DNA from: a virus
Reading direction: 5' to 3' (one strand)
Length of the DNA: 64,000 nt
IMG/VR virus record: IMGVR_UViG_3300050132_000038
Coordinates: 62,001 to 126,000 of that record
How positions within the stretch are numbered: position 1 is the stretch's first letter; each line of letters begins with the position of its first letter. Made by a program: the position numbers and the translations under genes. This document shows positions 31,853-39,005 of this stretch, piece by piece. The notes beneath the pieces are model-generated. The model was not told the origin of the DNA. It saw nothing but the letters and a program-made list of their open reading frames with translations, and did no database searches.

Positions 31853-32164
31853 ATGGCTGACGTTATTGGTGGTTCAATTAGCGGTGAAGGTCCTTCTGTT
31901 ACCGGCGGATCGATTGGTAGCGGATCAGGTACCAGTGGACCTGTAGTACCTACCGTACCAGTAGATGTAACTTCGTTCACCTTTAGTCAACCTACTCCTG
32001 CAGCCTCTTGGTTGATTACGCATAACTTAAATGGGTTCCCTTCGGTCACTACCACCGACTTAGCAGGTAATGTAATAGTTGGGCAGGTGCAGTATCTAAA
32101 CGCTAATACTGTATTGGTTGTATTCTCTACACCAGTAGCAGGGGTAGCATATTTGAATATGTAG
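31853..32164 (+). CDS. small modular structural-type protein B
   Basis: 103 residues beginning MADVIGGSISGEGPSVTGGS, the same N-terminal repeat as protein A. The rest differs but keeps ITHNLN, echoing the THNLG motif. ATGGAGTTACC ribosome site. Same inferred class as protein A. Confidence 0.7.
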   Translation: MADVIGGSISGEGPSVTGGSIGSGSGTSGPVVPTVPVDVTSFTFSQPTPAASWLITHNLNGFPSVTTTDLAGNVIVGQVQYLNANTVLVVFSTPVAGVAYLNM

Positions 32165-32223
32165 TGATGTAAAAGAGCCTTATTGAGTTAGCAGCATTGA
32201 ATCTAACTTAATGGAGTTCTATC

Positions 32224-32622
32224 ATGGCACTTCAAATTTATGCAGCTCTTGGTCTGAACCAAAACCAGATCAATAGCATGGCTTTGGACAACCAAGCCAC
32301 AGCTCCCTTAACACCTGTTGTAGGGCAGATTTACTACAATACAGTTAGCAACACCCCATTTGTGTGGGACGGCACGGCCTGGACATCTATGTTCTCTACA
32401 GGCGGTGCGAGATTCGCGCAGACGATTGGCGATGGTGTAGCTCTATCCTATGCTATAACGCACAACTTGGGAACTCAGGATACAGTTGAATCAGTGTACT
32501 CATCAGCAGCCCCGTTCGCTGAGATCATATCTGTAATTCAGCATACAAGTATAAATACGACAACCTTCATCTTTACCATACCTCCTGTTCTTAACTCAAT
32601 TCGGGTTGTTATCCATTCGTGA
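32224..32622 (+). CDS. small modular structural-type protein C
   Basis: 132 residues. The first half (LGLNQNQINSMALDNQATAP, then YYNTVSNTPFVWDGTAW) resembles a short phage tail-fibre or receptor-binding element with VGQIYYNT..xxxWDGTxW. The second half is the FAQTIGDGVALSYAITHNLG module shared with protein A. ATGGAGTTC ribosome site. Confidence 0.7.
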   Translation: MALQIYAALGLNQNQINSMALDNQATAPLTPVVGQIYYNTVSNTPFVWDGTAWTSMFSTGGARFAQTIGDGVALSYAITHNLGTQDTVESVYSSAAPFAEIISVIQHTSINTTTFIFTIPPVLNSIRVVIHS

Positions 32623-32680
32623 ACGTCTATCGAAATACCTAGCCTTCCTGATCGATAAATACTTTCTAGGAATTTCACAA

Positions 32681-32992
32681 ATGGCACGTAATGTAACCTT
32701 CACCGTAACAACCGCTCCTGCTGTACTCCCAGCTGGTGTAGCAGATGGTGCTATGCTGCTAATGCAGATTCTTAGTACGGACGCTACGCCAGTTGTAGTG
32801 GCCACCGCTAACGTACCTGCTCCTCTGCTGACTTATACGTTTACCGGTATCGAAGATGGATCGTACATCGCGAGTGTCACAGCGCTGGACTCTACAGGGG
32901 CACCTCTGGGTATAGCAGTACCCCAGCCGTTTGACGTATCTGATCTGTTGTTCAACCAACCGGTATCCCCTATCGCCATCGTGGTGACGTGA
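32681..32992 (+). CDS. Ig-like/beta-sandwich hypothetical protein
   Basis: 103 residues from the ATG at 32681 (MARNVTFTVTTAP). Alternating strands, LLTYTFTGIEDGSYIASVTALDS being typical of a fibronectin or Ig-like domain. Such domains decorate phage surfaces. The ribosome site is weak (TAGGAATTTC). Confidence 0.65.
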   Translation: MARNVTFTVTTAPAVLPAGVADGAMLLMQILSTDATPVVVATANVPAPLLTYTFTGIEDGSYIASVTALDSTGAPLGIAVPQPFDVSDLLFNQPVSPIAIVVT

Positions 32993-32993
32993 T

Positions 32994-33149
32994 ATGCCAG
33001 GGCCACTAGTACACCAGGTAGAAGATATTATCGAGGATGTGGTACACCTGGTAGAAGAGTTTGTAAAAGAGTTTGTAAAAGAGGTTGTGGAGTGTGTTGG
33101 GGGCTCGACCTACGCACAACCCATAACGTTGAACGTATCAATAGTCTGA
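32994..33149 (+). CDS. 51-residue hypothetical protein
   Basis: Starts one base after the previous stop (MPGPLVHQVEDIIEDVVHL). Residues 6-34 form a strongly amphipathic acidic helix with repeated VEEFVKEFVKEV. Ends in a beta-like PITLNVSIV. Probably translationally coupled. Confidence 0.6.
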   Translation: MPGPLVHQVEDIIEDVVHLVEEFVKEFVKEVVECVGGSTYAQPITLNVSIV

Positions 33150-33157
33150 GGAGGACA

Positions 33158-33185
33158 GGGCAGAAGCATTGCCCTTTCTCTTTTT
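33158..33185 (+). terminator. rho-independent terminator
   Basis: GGGCA/TGCCC stem with a 7-base loop followed by TTTCTCTTTTT, ten bases after the 51-residue gene. Confidence 0.8.
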
Positions 33186-33204
33186 AAGATAGTGGGAGGA
33201 AACT

Positions 33205-33405
33205 ATGAGAAGGCCCTGGGTGCCCCCAACACCAGAACCTAACCAACTTGAGAACTTGATTCAGCAACATCAGTGTTGCACCAATCGGAGTCCTAGCTTC
33301 CTTGAAGGTAATGGGTTGGCCTTACTTGCCGTTGCCTACTTGCTAGGGCGTAGTAGTGCTCCCCGTCCACAGGTGTGGATTATAGACGGAGCGATCAGGA
33401 GGTAA
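33205..33405 (+). CDS. hypothetical protein
   Basis: 66 residues with GGGAGGAAAC upstream. Contains HQCCTNRS and a short hydrophobic helix (GLALLAVAYLLG) that may associate with membrane. Function unknown. Confidence 0.65.
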   Translation: MRRPWVPPTPEPNQLENLIQQHQCCTNRSPSFLEGNGLALLAVAYLLGRSSAPRPQVWIIDGAIRR

Positions 33406-33406
33406 T

Positions 33407-33616
33407 ATGTACCCGTACGGATTTGGTTTCGGTGGCTTTGGTGGCCCGTTCGTAGGAGGCTTTGGCTCCCCGTTCGGTTTTGGTTTCAATGGATTAGCGT
33501 TCCCCACTCCGTATGTGCGTCGGTCGTTCTTCCCTGGGCCGTTCCTTGGTGGGTACCTTGCACCATATGGACCCTACCTTGCAGCAAGTGGATGGGGTAG
33601 AGGTTGTCGTTGTTGA
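33407..33616 (+). CDS. Gly/Phe/Tyr-rich small protein
   Basis: 69 residues, more than half Gly, Phe, Pro and Tyr (YPYGFGFGGFGGPFVGGFGS), ending in RGCRC. Low-complexity aromatic-Gly sequences favour aggregation or structural packing. AGGAGGTAAT ribosome site. Last gene of the inverted cassette. Confidence 0.7.
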   Translation: MYPYGFGFGGFGGPFVGGFGSPFGFGFNGLAFPTPYVRRSFFPGPFLGGYLAPYGPYLAASGWGRGCRC

Positions 33617-33622
33617 AAGCAG

Positions 33623-33663
33623 AAGAGGGCCACCTAACTTTTATTAGCTTAGGTGGCCCTCTT
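33623..33663. terminator. bidirectional terminator between convergent genes
   Basis: A perfect 15-bp stem (AAGAGGGCCACCTAA and its complement) with an 11-base loop. It lies between the plus-strand cassette and the minus-strand gene ending at 33671 and can stop both. Confidence 0.9.
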
Positions 33664-33670
33664 CCATTTG

Positions 33671-34246
33671 TTACTCAGTCTTCAATTCAGGATTCAGATG
33701 CAGTGGAATCTGAAACTCACTCAGGGGAATCATCACCACTGCCCCTGCTGCGTTCTTAACCTCAACGTTCTTCCAGTTATTATACAAGTCGCGGTCGAAC
33801 TTCTTGACTACCTCAACGGGTTCTCCGTTGTAGAATCCCTTATCTGCCAGTAGCTGCGAACCATAGGCTACTGTATAGTAGTCGTCCTGCTCCTCCTCAG
33901 GATCAATGATACTGAATTTAGGCTTTGGTCGGGTGCTTTCCAGGTAGGACCGCAATTCAAGCGCAAGCTCTTCACTAACGAACTCATACTCGGTATCACT
34001 CTTGCGGGCTGTTTGCCACGAGTAACCTGCTAGGCGGTCATCGAAGTAGATTGCCATGAGGCCAACCCACGTATCAGTGCAATTCCACTTGATTACATAG
34101 TAAGCCTTAACACGGTCATCGAAGTCCTTTGGCAGGTCGTGGTAATAGAGGTCAGGCGGCAAGCCTAGCTCTCGGGCAAGCTCCTCACCGTCTGCGTACT
34201 GGGAATCACTGCGGTCTACATTGCGTAGTGCGTCGATTAGTTTCAT
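33671..34246 (-). CDS. hypothetical protein
   Basis: 191 residues, acidic, alpha/beta ([19 protein letters not shown], then [20 protein letters not shown]). It overlaps the acyl-carrier gene as ATGA, so the two are co-translated. No enzyme motif recognised. Confidence 0.7.
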   Translation of the reverse strand: MKLIDALRNVDRSDSQYADGEELARELGLPPDLYYHDLPKDFDDRVKAYYVIKWNCTDTWVGLMAIYFDDRLAGYSWQTARKSDTEYEFVSEELALELRSYLESTRPKPKFSIIDPEEEQDDYYTVAYGSQLLADKGFYNGEPVEVVKKFDRDLYNNWKNVEVKNAAGAVVMIPLSEFQIPLHLNPELKTE

Positions 34247-34692
34247 TTTCTGCTGGCCTCCACAAGGGTGCGAATACGATCTTTAAATTCTTTATGTGAC
34301 TTGCTGTGTGCTTCCGGATCGCGTGCGGCAGCCTCGTAGCCTACGGCGAAGAAGTAAGCCTGTAGCATTATGCTTTCCACCTCCTCTTCTACAGAAGGAA
34401 CTTTAACCACAGAGGCAATTGCCTCTGTGGGCCTAGGTTTTATTACCCAGGAGCTGTTTGCGATTGTGTTGATAATCGATTGCACAGTAGAGCACTGTTC
34501 GGCCTCCTCATCGCTAACCTCTATGTTGAATTCATCTTCGAGAGCCATGATGAGTTCAGCACAGTCCAGACTATCAGCCCCTAAGTCATCGATGATCCTA
34601 GCGTCGTTCTTTATCTCAAGACGGGAGGTACCGAGTTGGAACTCGATAACTTTCTTAACCCGCTCTTCAATGCCTTCTTTAGTATCGTTCAT
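34243..34692 (-). CDS. acyl carrier protein with C-terminal extension
   Basis: 149 residues. Residues 8-76 are almost an Acp[36 protein letters not shown] and [16 protein letters not shown], with the phosphopantetheine-carrying Ser41 in the DSL motif. AcpP carries growing fatty acyl chains and also docks other proteins. The extra 70 residues are a Pro-rich linker and a helical domain not found in AcpP. A phage ACP could divert host acyl groups or partner proteins; no acyl-transfer enzyme is visible nearby. A 24-base palindrome lies in the linker coding region. Confidence 0.88.
   Translation of the reverse strand: MNDTKEGIEERVKKVIEFQLGTSRLEIKNDARIIDDLGADSLDCAELIMALEDEFNIEVSDEEAEQCSTVQSIINTIANSSWVIKPRPTEAIASVVKVPSVEEEVESIMLQAYFFAVGYEAAARDPEAHSKSHKEFKDRIRTLVEASRK
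34407..34430. repeat. 24-base perfect palindrome in the ACP linker
   Basis: CCACAGAGGCAA followed by its exact complement, within the coding sequence joining the ACP domain to its extension. It could form a hairpin in mRNA or be a protein binding site. Confidence 0.7.
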
Positions 34693-34889
34693 GCTTCATC
34701 TCCTTTCTTTGATGCGTCGCCATGACGCTCTTCTCGAATCTGATATTTAGCAAAATTAGTAAGGACTCTACCCAAGATCGACATAAGTTCACCACACGTC
34801 AGCTCATTTGCATCTGCAATTTTCAATATTCCCAGCTCAATATCACACTGGGCGATGGCTACCATACGTGTACGATCATGTAGTTTCAT
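34689..34889 (-). CDS. small hypothetical protein
   Basis: 66 residues, helical. ATGA overlaps both up- and downstream, so it is translated with the ACP gene. No family recognised. Confidence 0.65.
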   Translation of the reverse strand: MKLHDRTRMVAIAQCDIELGILKIADANELTCGELMSILGRVLTNFAKYQIREERHGDASKKGDEA

Positions 34890-35518
34890 TTGCTTTCCTT
34901 GGTGGTATTCTTCCAGTTGGCGAAACCTAGGAGCTCTCGTTCTACTGCAGTCAGGCGACTCAGTATGATATTGCGTGCCTCTTCCTTAATCTTCTCTTCC
35001 TCGTGCTCCTGTTTCAACTTATTGAGTTCGGCTTCTAGTTCATCGAACTCCCAGTCAGGACTATCTACACGCACGTAGAATTCAAGCGGGCCTTTGGCGT
35101 GTGGGTGGCGTATGTGGATAACAATGGCGAGACCTGGCAACTTGAGATCACCGGTGCGTCCCCTGAACTCCATCTCCGGATCGAACCGCCACGTCACCGT
35201 AGTGGAGTAGTGCTCGCCAGCTAGTATTGCATGGGTGAGAATATCGAACAGGCGAGCTTTGTTATCCCGTAGGTGCGCTGCTTCCGCATCTCGGTCTTTG
35301 GTTTTCCTCGGGTTAAATGGCTCGTCCTCAGTACCAAGCGATTCAAGAGATGCCTCTTTGGGCATGTAGTCATCTATCCCTTCGCCCTCCGCAGTCCCTT
35401 GTATGAAAATCTCACGGCTCGGTGGCCAGGGCTTAAGTGTCGTTAGCTTCTTTGCTTTATGCTCCGGCCGTTGATCTATCGTCGGGCCTACTACCTTGCG
35501 TTTCTTTTCGAGTTCCAT
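34886..35518 (-). CDS. hypothetical protein with coiled-coil C-terminus
   Basis: 210 residues. Disordered charged first 90 residues, a beta-rich core (HYSTTVTWRFDPEMEFRGR, then LAIVIHIRHPHAKG), and a coiled coil from about 165 (FDELEAELNKLKQEHEEEK). No family recognised. Confidence 0.65.
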   Translation of the reverse strand: MELEKKRKVVGPTIDQRPEHKAKKLTTLKPWPPSREIFIQGTAEGEGIDDYMPKEASLESLGTEDEPFNPRKTKDRDAEAAHLRDNKARLFDILTHAILAGEHYSTTVTWRFDPEMEFRGRTGDLKLPGLAIVIHIRHPHAKGPLEFYVRVDSPDWEFDELEAELNKLKQEHEEEKIKEEARNIILSRLTAVERELLGFANWKNTTKESK

Positions 35519-35522
35519 TCTA

Positions 35523-36326
35523 TTATTCCTTGGTTAGCTTACGTTCGATGAATGCGCGGAGCTGCGTCAACAGTCCGCCGAGGGTTACAAAGTTATCAAT
35601 CTTGTTTGTGCCTTTGACGTGGTTCGAGTATTTAATCATTTGCACCACAAAGTGATAATGGTTAGCGGTCTGCTGTATCTTGTGTAGACCAGGAGTCTGC
35701 TCCATGAATAGGAAGTCCACACGGTCCTTATACTCTTGAGTAATCAAATCCTTCTGACCATTTAGCAATCCGATAACACATATCTTGAGTTTGAAGACTT
35801 CGGCCGTAACCACTGCTTCCTCCACGGGTTCAACGTCCGGGGCCAGGATACCAGGGAGGCGACGATCCAACACTGCATTAACTTCTTGGCGTATTAGCGA
35901 TTGCAAGCGATCGGCACTAGTGGCTTCTTCAATGCGGCGACCTAACTCTGCCCACAGATCAGCCAAGGGGAATTCAGATAACTTGGGAACAGGTGCTGCT
36001 GCCTTCTCCACCTCGGGGTTGAACACTGGCTTGATTGCTTGAGGGTGCCGTGCCTCTACAGATACTACTTTGAGTGCGCTTGTACTGCGCTTCCGCTGAG
36101 GCCTAGGTGCGTCCTCATTGATCGTTACAGCACCTAGACTAGTAATAGCCACTACCGTCTCCGGTTTGGGAGCAGGCTCGACCCCCGCCGTGCCGTTAGC
36201 CATACGACCCAACGTGTTATGGACAGCATGAGCACGAAACTCAGTCATCAGCTCAACCCAGTAGGGACGTATCCATTCAATCTTCTGCGTGGAGTTGAGA
36301 ACTCGATGCTCTTCAATAGGAATCAA
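35523..36326 (-). CDS. hypothetical protein (probable TTG start)
   Basis: 267 residues if the TTG at 36326 is used; it has AGGAC upstream and a stop codon three codons before. The next ATG is at 36248. Central part Pro/Lys-rich; the C-terminal 80 residues look like a Rossmann-type or receiver-like fold (FKLKICVIGLLNGQKDLI, then YKDRVDFLFMEQ). No family recognised. Confidence 0.6.
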   Translation of the reverse strand: MIPIEEHRVLNSTQKIEWIRPYWVELMTEFRAHAVHNTLGRMANGTAGVEPAPKPETVVAITSLGAVTINEDAPRPQRKRSTSALKVVSVEARHPQAIKPVFNPEVEKAAAPVPKLSEFPLADLWAELGRRIEEATSADRLQSLIRQEVNAVLDRRLPGILAPDVEPVEEAVVTAEVFKLKICVIGLLNGQKDLITQEYKDRVDFLFMEQTPGLHKIQQTANHYHFVVQMIKYSNHVKGTNKIDNFVTLGGLLTQLRAFIERKLTKE

Positions 36327-36332
36327 TTCGTC

Positions 36333-36455
36333 CTATGCTTGCCGCACGCAATGAAGGTCGGACACTTCTACGTTCTGGGGATCGTTGCGGAGTTCAAAGC
36401 TACGACGTGCTACACTATTCTTCTGCTCGTTTGACCAGTGGTTGCGGTTGCTCAT
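36333..36455 (-). CDS. 40-residue hypothetical protein
   Basis: MSNRNHWSNEQKNSVARRSF..., basic, with the recurrent CGAAAAGGAA leader. Ends six bases before the TTG start of the next gene. Confidence 0.6.
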   Translation of the reverse strand: MSNRNHWSNEQKNSVARRSFELRNDPQNVEVSDLHCVRQA

Positions 36456-36492
36456 TTGTTCGTTCCTTTTCGTTAGGGGATATATCAGTTAC

Positions 36493-36501
36493 TATTTACG
36501 G
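36493..36501 (-). promoter_or_regulatory. CCGTAAATA variant motif
   Basis: CCGTAAATAGTAACTGAT on the minus strand. It contains the stop TAA of the 52-residue gene and runs directly into the AACTGAT..CGAAAAGGAA leader of the 40-residue gene. Confidence 0.4.
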
Positions 36502-36654
36502 TTGTTTCTGCTCAACTGCTTTGCGGAGTTCCTTGCGTAACTCACGTTGAATCTGTCCAAAGTCTGCGAAGGGCTTACCTAATGCTTTTAGGTACGAAGC
36601 CACAGCCCAATCGTGAGCCAGCTGCATACAACGTTCAACCCATTCCTCGTTCAT
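36496..36654 (-). CDS. 52-residue hypothetical protein
   Basis: MNEEWVERCMQLAHDWAVAS..., helical, with ACGGAGAAAAG upstream. Its ATG overlaps the stop of the 58-residue gene as ATGA. Confidence 0.65.
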   Translation of the reverse strand: MNEEWVERCMQLAHDWAVASYLKALGKPFADFGQIQRELRKELRKAVEQKQP

Positions 36655-36827
36655 TTCTTTTCTCCGTAGTGCAAGTCTTTGCGCCAGGGTTTCTGGAGGC
36701 TATTGCCTGTTAGATACGCAGATATTGCCCAAAACGGCCAGTCCCCTACCGATCGCCTAAGATCCTTAGATTGAGCCCGGCGACCTAACGCCTCGAAGTA
36801 ACGCTTCCCTGCTAGTGGCTTTCTCAT
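36651..36827 (-). CDS. 58-residue basic hypothetical protein
   Basis: MRKPLAGKRYFEALGRRAQS..., Arg/Lys-rich, with TAGGAGCAAAC upstream. It shares with the 52-residue neighbour the idea of a short helical adaptor, but no family is evident. Confidence 0.65.
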   Translation of the reverse strand: MRKPLAGKRYFEALGRRAQSKDLRRSVGDWPFWAISAYLTGNSLQKPWRKDLHYGEKK

Positions 36828-36836
36828 TGTTTGCTC

Positions 36837-37415
36837 CTAGGCTGCTATAACGAAACGAGTGTAGAAGTGTTTATTTCCCGTACCCCATGACTCCGTCTCG
36901 ACAAGTCGCATCCATTGCACGTAGGATGTGTCACCCTTCCACTCTACTGGATCATCGTCAATAGTAACTCCAACCTTGTGGCCTAGACTAGCAGCGTCAC
37001 CAAGTAGGTCTATCCAGAAATCCCGGCCGCGTTCTGTTTGTGACTTGTCCGACACAATGTATTTATAGCGATGGAGAAGAATACTGAACACCACAAACTT
37101 TGCCAGTCCACGAGCTTGTGGGGCGCCCAGCCTACGCCAAACTTCAACTTGAGTTATGCTACTAGAAGTTAGCTGCGGGAGCTTCTCCGCTTTGAGATGC
37201 ACCAAATATAGAATCGCTGATGTAGGATGCACCAGTACAATGTACGATTCTTTTTCCGATACGGTAAACTCGATGAGTGGTAGTTCACGGTGCAACCCAA
37301 TCTTCTTGTTCGGGTATTTGTCGTAGAAGTCCTGAAGCCTACGCTTGTTAGACTCAGGGTCCTTGAGGTTGAAGTGGGTTGGGTCTAGGAGATACGGTGC
37401 AGAGGTTATTTCCAT
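36837..37415 (-). CDS. hypothetical protein, paralogue of 28826-29407
   Basis: 192 residues, roughly half identical to the protein at 28826-29407 along the full length, from MEITSAPYLLDPTHF to FYTRFVIAA. The two copies lie 8 kb apart and on the same strand. Conserved GLAKFVVF, ILLHRYKYIVSDKSQT and LGHKVGV blocks define the family. Catalytic role not evident. Confidence 0.7.
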   Translation of the reverse strand: MEITSAPYLLDPTHFNLKDPESNKRRLQDFYDKYPNKKIGLHRELPLIEFTVSEKESYIVLVHPTSAILYLVHLKAEKLPQLTSSSITQVEVWRRLGAPQARGLAKFVVFSILLHRYKYIVSDKSQTERGRDFWIDLLGDAASLGHKVGVTIDDDPVEWKGDTSYVQWMRLVETESWGTGNKHFYTRFVIAA

Positions 37416-37525
37416 GATTTATCCTTGTTGTAGAAGTCGATCGGTGTGCCCTGAGCGTCTACGATGCACACAGCTTTTCGTTTCAGCACCGCGATGAGAA
37501 TGTGTGGGTCAATCGTTATAGTCAC
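37406..37525 (-). CDS. 39-residue hypothetical protein (GTG start)
   Basis: VTITIDPHILIAVLKRKAVC..., start GTG with GAGGCACG upstream. It ends eight bases inside the next gene. Overlaps the small membrane gene upstream by 17 bases. Confidence 0.5.
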   Translation of the reverse strand: MTITIDPHILIAVLKRKAVCIVDAQGTPIDFYNKDKSWK

Positions 37526-37613
37526 TACGTGCCTCAGCTAAATCTTTAATTACTACATAGGCAACGGCGATCACGCAAATGGTGATGCCAACTAAAATGA
37601 ATGCTACTGTCAT
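37509..37613 (-). CDS. 34-residue single-pass membrane peptide
   Basis: MTVAFILVGITICVIAVAYV then KDLAEARSDYND: an N-terminal membrane helix and a short charged cytoplasmic end. GAGGATTAAC ribosome site. Confidence 0.6.
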   Translation of the reverse strand: MTVAFILVGITICVIAVAYVVIKDLAEARSDYND

Positions 37614-37654
37614 ATGTTAATCCTCAGTGAAGCTACAAGCCCAGTGTACGGGGT

Positions 37655-37663
37655 TATTTACCC
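37655..37663 (-). promoter_or_regulatory. GGGTAAATA variant motif
   Basis: GGGTAAATAACC on the minus strand, containing the stop TAA of the gene at 37658 and lying 41 bases upstream of the small membrane gene. A weaker relative of CTGTAAATA. Confidence 0.35.
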
Positions 37664-38074
37664 AGGGAAACGCCACTTGGCGGGAGGGGCATCGGGATCA
37701 GCCTTTGCCCGCTCTTCAATCTCTTTGTCGGTGAATGGGCCACCGCCGAACATATCCTCTTCGTCCTCGTCTTCCTCTTCGTCGTACTCGCCGTAGTCCT
37801 CTTCATCGTCATCATCGACTTCACTGTTCGTGAAGTCTTGCCTAGGCGTAGGGAAGGGCCACACGGCCGCCGCGTTTACTTTCTTGTCTTCGATTGTCAT
37901 GCTCACTCCTTGGTCGGTAAGGGGAGTAGGCTCGTGTAATTGCGAGCCTTGGTTCTCAGGGGTCGTACGGCAGTACTGTGCGAAGATAAGGCAGTCATCG
38001 CGCCATATCCTACCGTGACAGTGGGTAATTGCCACGCCACAGTGGCGGCATATTGATTGTTCTACCATGTTCAT
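37658..38074 (-). CDS. zinc-motif plus acidic hypothetical protein
   Basis: 138 residues. The N-terminus has CRHCGVAITHCHG, a zinc-ribbon-like opening. Residues 86-112 are nearly all Asp, Glu and Tyr. An internal ATG at 37900 (MTIEDKKVNAAAVW) carries a very strong AAGGAGTGAGC ribosome site, so a shorter 80-residue acidic product is probably made as well. Confidence 0.65.
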   Translation of the reverse strand: MNMVEQSICRHCGVAITHCHGRIWRDDCLIFAQYCRTTPENQGSQLHEPTPLTDQGVSMTIEDKKVNAAAVWPFPTPRQDFTNSEVDDDDEEDYGEYDEEEDEDEEDMFGGGPFTDKEIEERAKADPDAPPAKWRFPG

Positions 38075-38086
38075 ACTTACCCCTGG

Positions 38087-38221
38087 TTACTTGATCTGAC
38101 GCCAATCCGGTGTCAGCTTGTCTCGTACCCAGACGTACGCGGAATGCAATAGAGTGGCTGCTGCCACTAGCGGTGCGAATAAGCACCCGAAGAGTGCTAT
38201 TCCAACAGCAAGATCGCTCAT
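38087..38221 (-). CDS. 44-residue membrane protein
   Basis: MSDLAVGIALFGCLFAPLVA...: one membrane helix (residues 5-30) then a basic end (WVRDKLTPDWRQIK). GGGAGAAAAT ribosome site. Overlaps the upstream gene by four bases. Confidence 0.6.
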   Translation of the reverse strand: MSDLAVGIALFGCLFAPLVAAATLLHSAYVWVRDKLTPDWRQIK

Positions 38222-38529
38222 ATTTTCTCCCGGTAGAATAGTGGAGCAACTCGGTAAGGGTCAACCTGAATGAGTGAACCGAAGTCGTCCATCACATAGG
38301 TTCCAGGCTTGGCGTCATGTTGGTGATACAGCCACCACGTCACACGGGAGTGGCTGATTGCGGGGTTGCGAATTGGATGGAACATAGGTTCTGACATTTT
38401 CAAAATCCCAAGGGAACATAGGTGAACATAGGTTCTGACATTTTCTTGCTCCTCGTCCGGTACGTCTTCGTCTTCGAGCCACTCCTGAGTGTCATCTTCA
38501 AAATCCCAGGGGAACACAGGTTCTGACAT
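38218..38529 (-). CDS. hypothetical protein with duplicated start region
   Basis: 103 residues from the ATG at 38529 (MSEPVFPWDFEDDTQEW). A second MSEP (MSEPMFHPIRN) begins at residue 45. The DNA around both starts is repeated (AACA.AGGTTCTGACATTTTC and CAAAATCCCA.GGGAACA). The ancestral gene probably started at the inner MSEP, and a local duplication added the acidic front part. The C-terminal 59 residues look like a small beta domain (KPGTYVMDDFGSLIQVD). Confidence 0.6.
   Translation of the reverse strand: MSEPVFPWDFEDDTQEWLEDEDVPDEEQENVRTYVHLCSLGILKMSEPMFHPIRNPAISHSRVTWWLYHQHDAKPGTYVMDDFGSLIQVDPYRVAPLFYREKI
38380..38521. repeat. local imperfect direct repeats
   Basis: AACA.AGGTTCTGACATTTTC occurs at about 38381, 38425 and 38513. 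CAAAATCCCA.GGGAACA occurs at about 38401 and 38499. They cover the start of the gene at 38218-38529 and indicate a recent slippage or unequal recombination. Confidence 0.75.
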
Positions 38530-38540
38530 TTTCTTATTCC

Positions 38541-38648
38541 TTAGATTTTCTTGCGGCGTGGACGATCTGCTAACTCTTCGTCCACTGAGTGATCGTCGAT
38601 GATTTCCTCTTCCAATGGAAGCCACGGACGCTCCCACCTGTCAATCAT
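38541..38648 (-). CDS. 35-residue hypothetical protein
   Basis: MIDRWERPWLPLEEEIIDDH..., acidic middle and basic end (RPRRKKI). GAGGAATAAC ribosome site. Confidence 0.55.
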   Translation of the reverse strand: MIDRWERPWLPLEEEIIDDHSVDEELADRPRRKKI

Positions 38649-38649
38649 G

Positions 38650-38994
38650 TTATTCCTCGTCTGTGTAGGCTAGGGGAACTAGCTTTGGCGCCTCAATCTG
38701 ATACAGCAGGGCTTCGCGGTTAGTCTTGCATACAATCGACCAACCACCGGCACACCCAGGCTCTAGAAGGTACACCCGAGTAAACCGTGCGACTTCACCA
38801 TGTGCGGTCGCAGCGTTTGATGCAGAGGCTAACCTTGAGTAGAATACGGTGGGGCACTCATACGCTACGTACTCCTCATCCGGATACGTGATTTCACAAT
38901 AGTGCGCACCCGGCGCAGGTTCATGCAACACACCCTTCTCGCTTTCGAGAACCCGGATGAGGTCCATCATTTCAGTAAGAATCTTGGTCTTCAT
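38650..38994 (-). CDS. hypothetical protein
   Basis: 114 residues from the ATG at 38994 (MKTKILTEMMDLIRVLES), chosen for TAAGGAATAAG upstream. The pattern HYCEITYPDEEYVAYECPT, then YLLEPGCAGGW, suggests a beta-rich core with conserved Cys. Function unknown. Confidence 0.65.
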   Translation of the reverse strand: MKTKILTEMMDLIRVLESEKGVLHEPAPGAHYCEITYPDEEYVAYECPTVFYSRLASASNAATAHGEVARFTRVYLLEPGCAGGWSIVCKTNREALLYQIEAPKLVPLAYTDEE

Positions 38995-39005
38995 TTTCTT
39001 ATTCC

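Noticed and set aside
2255-37635. Repeated TCAGTGAAGCTA at about 2265, 21333 and 37624
   Set aside because: Only three copies, at different distances from starts; too little to call an element.
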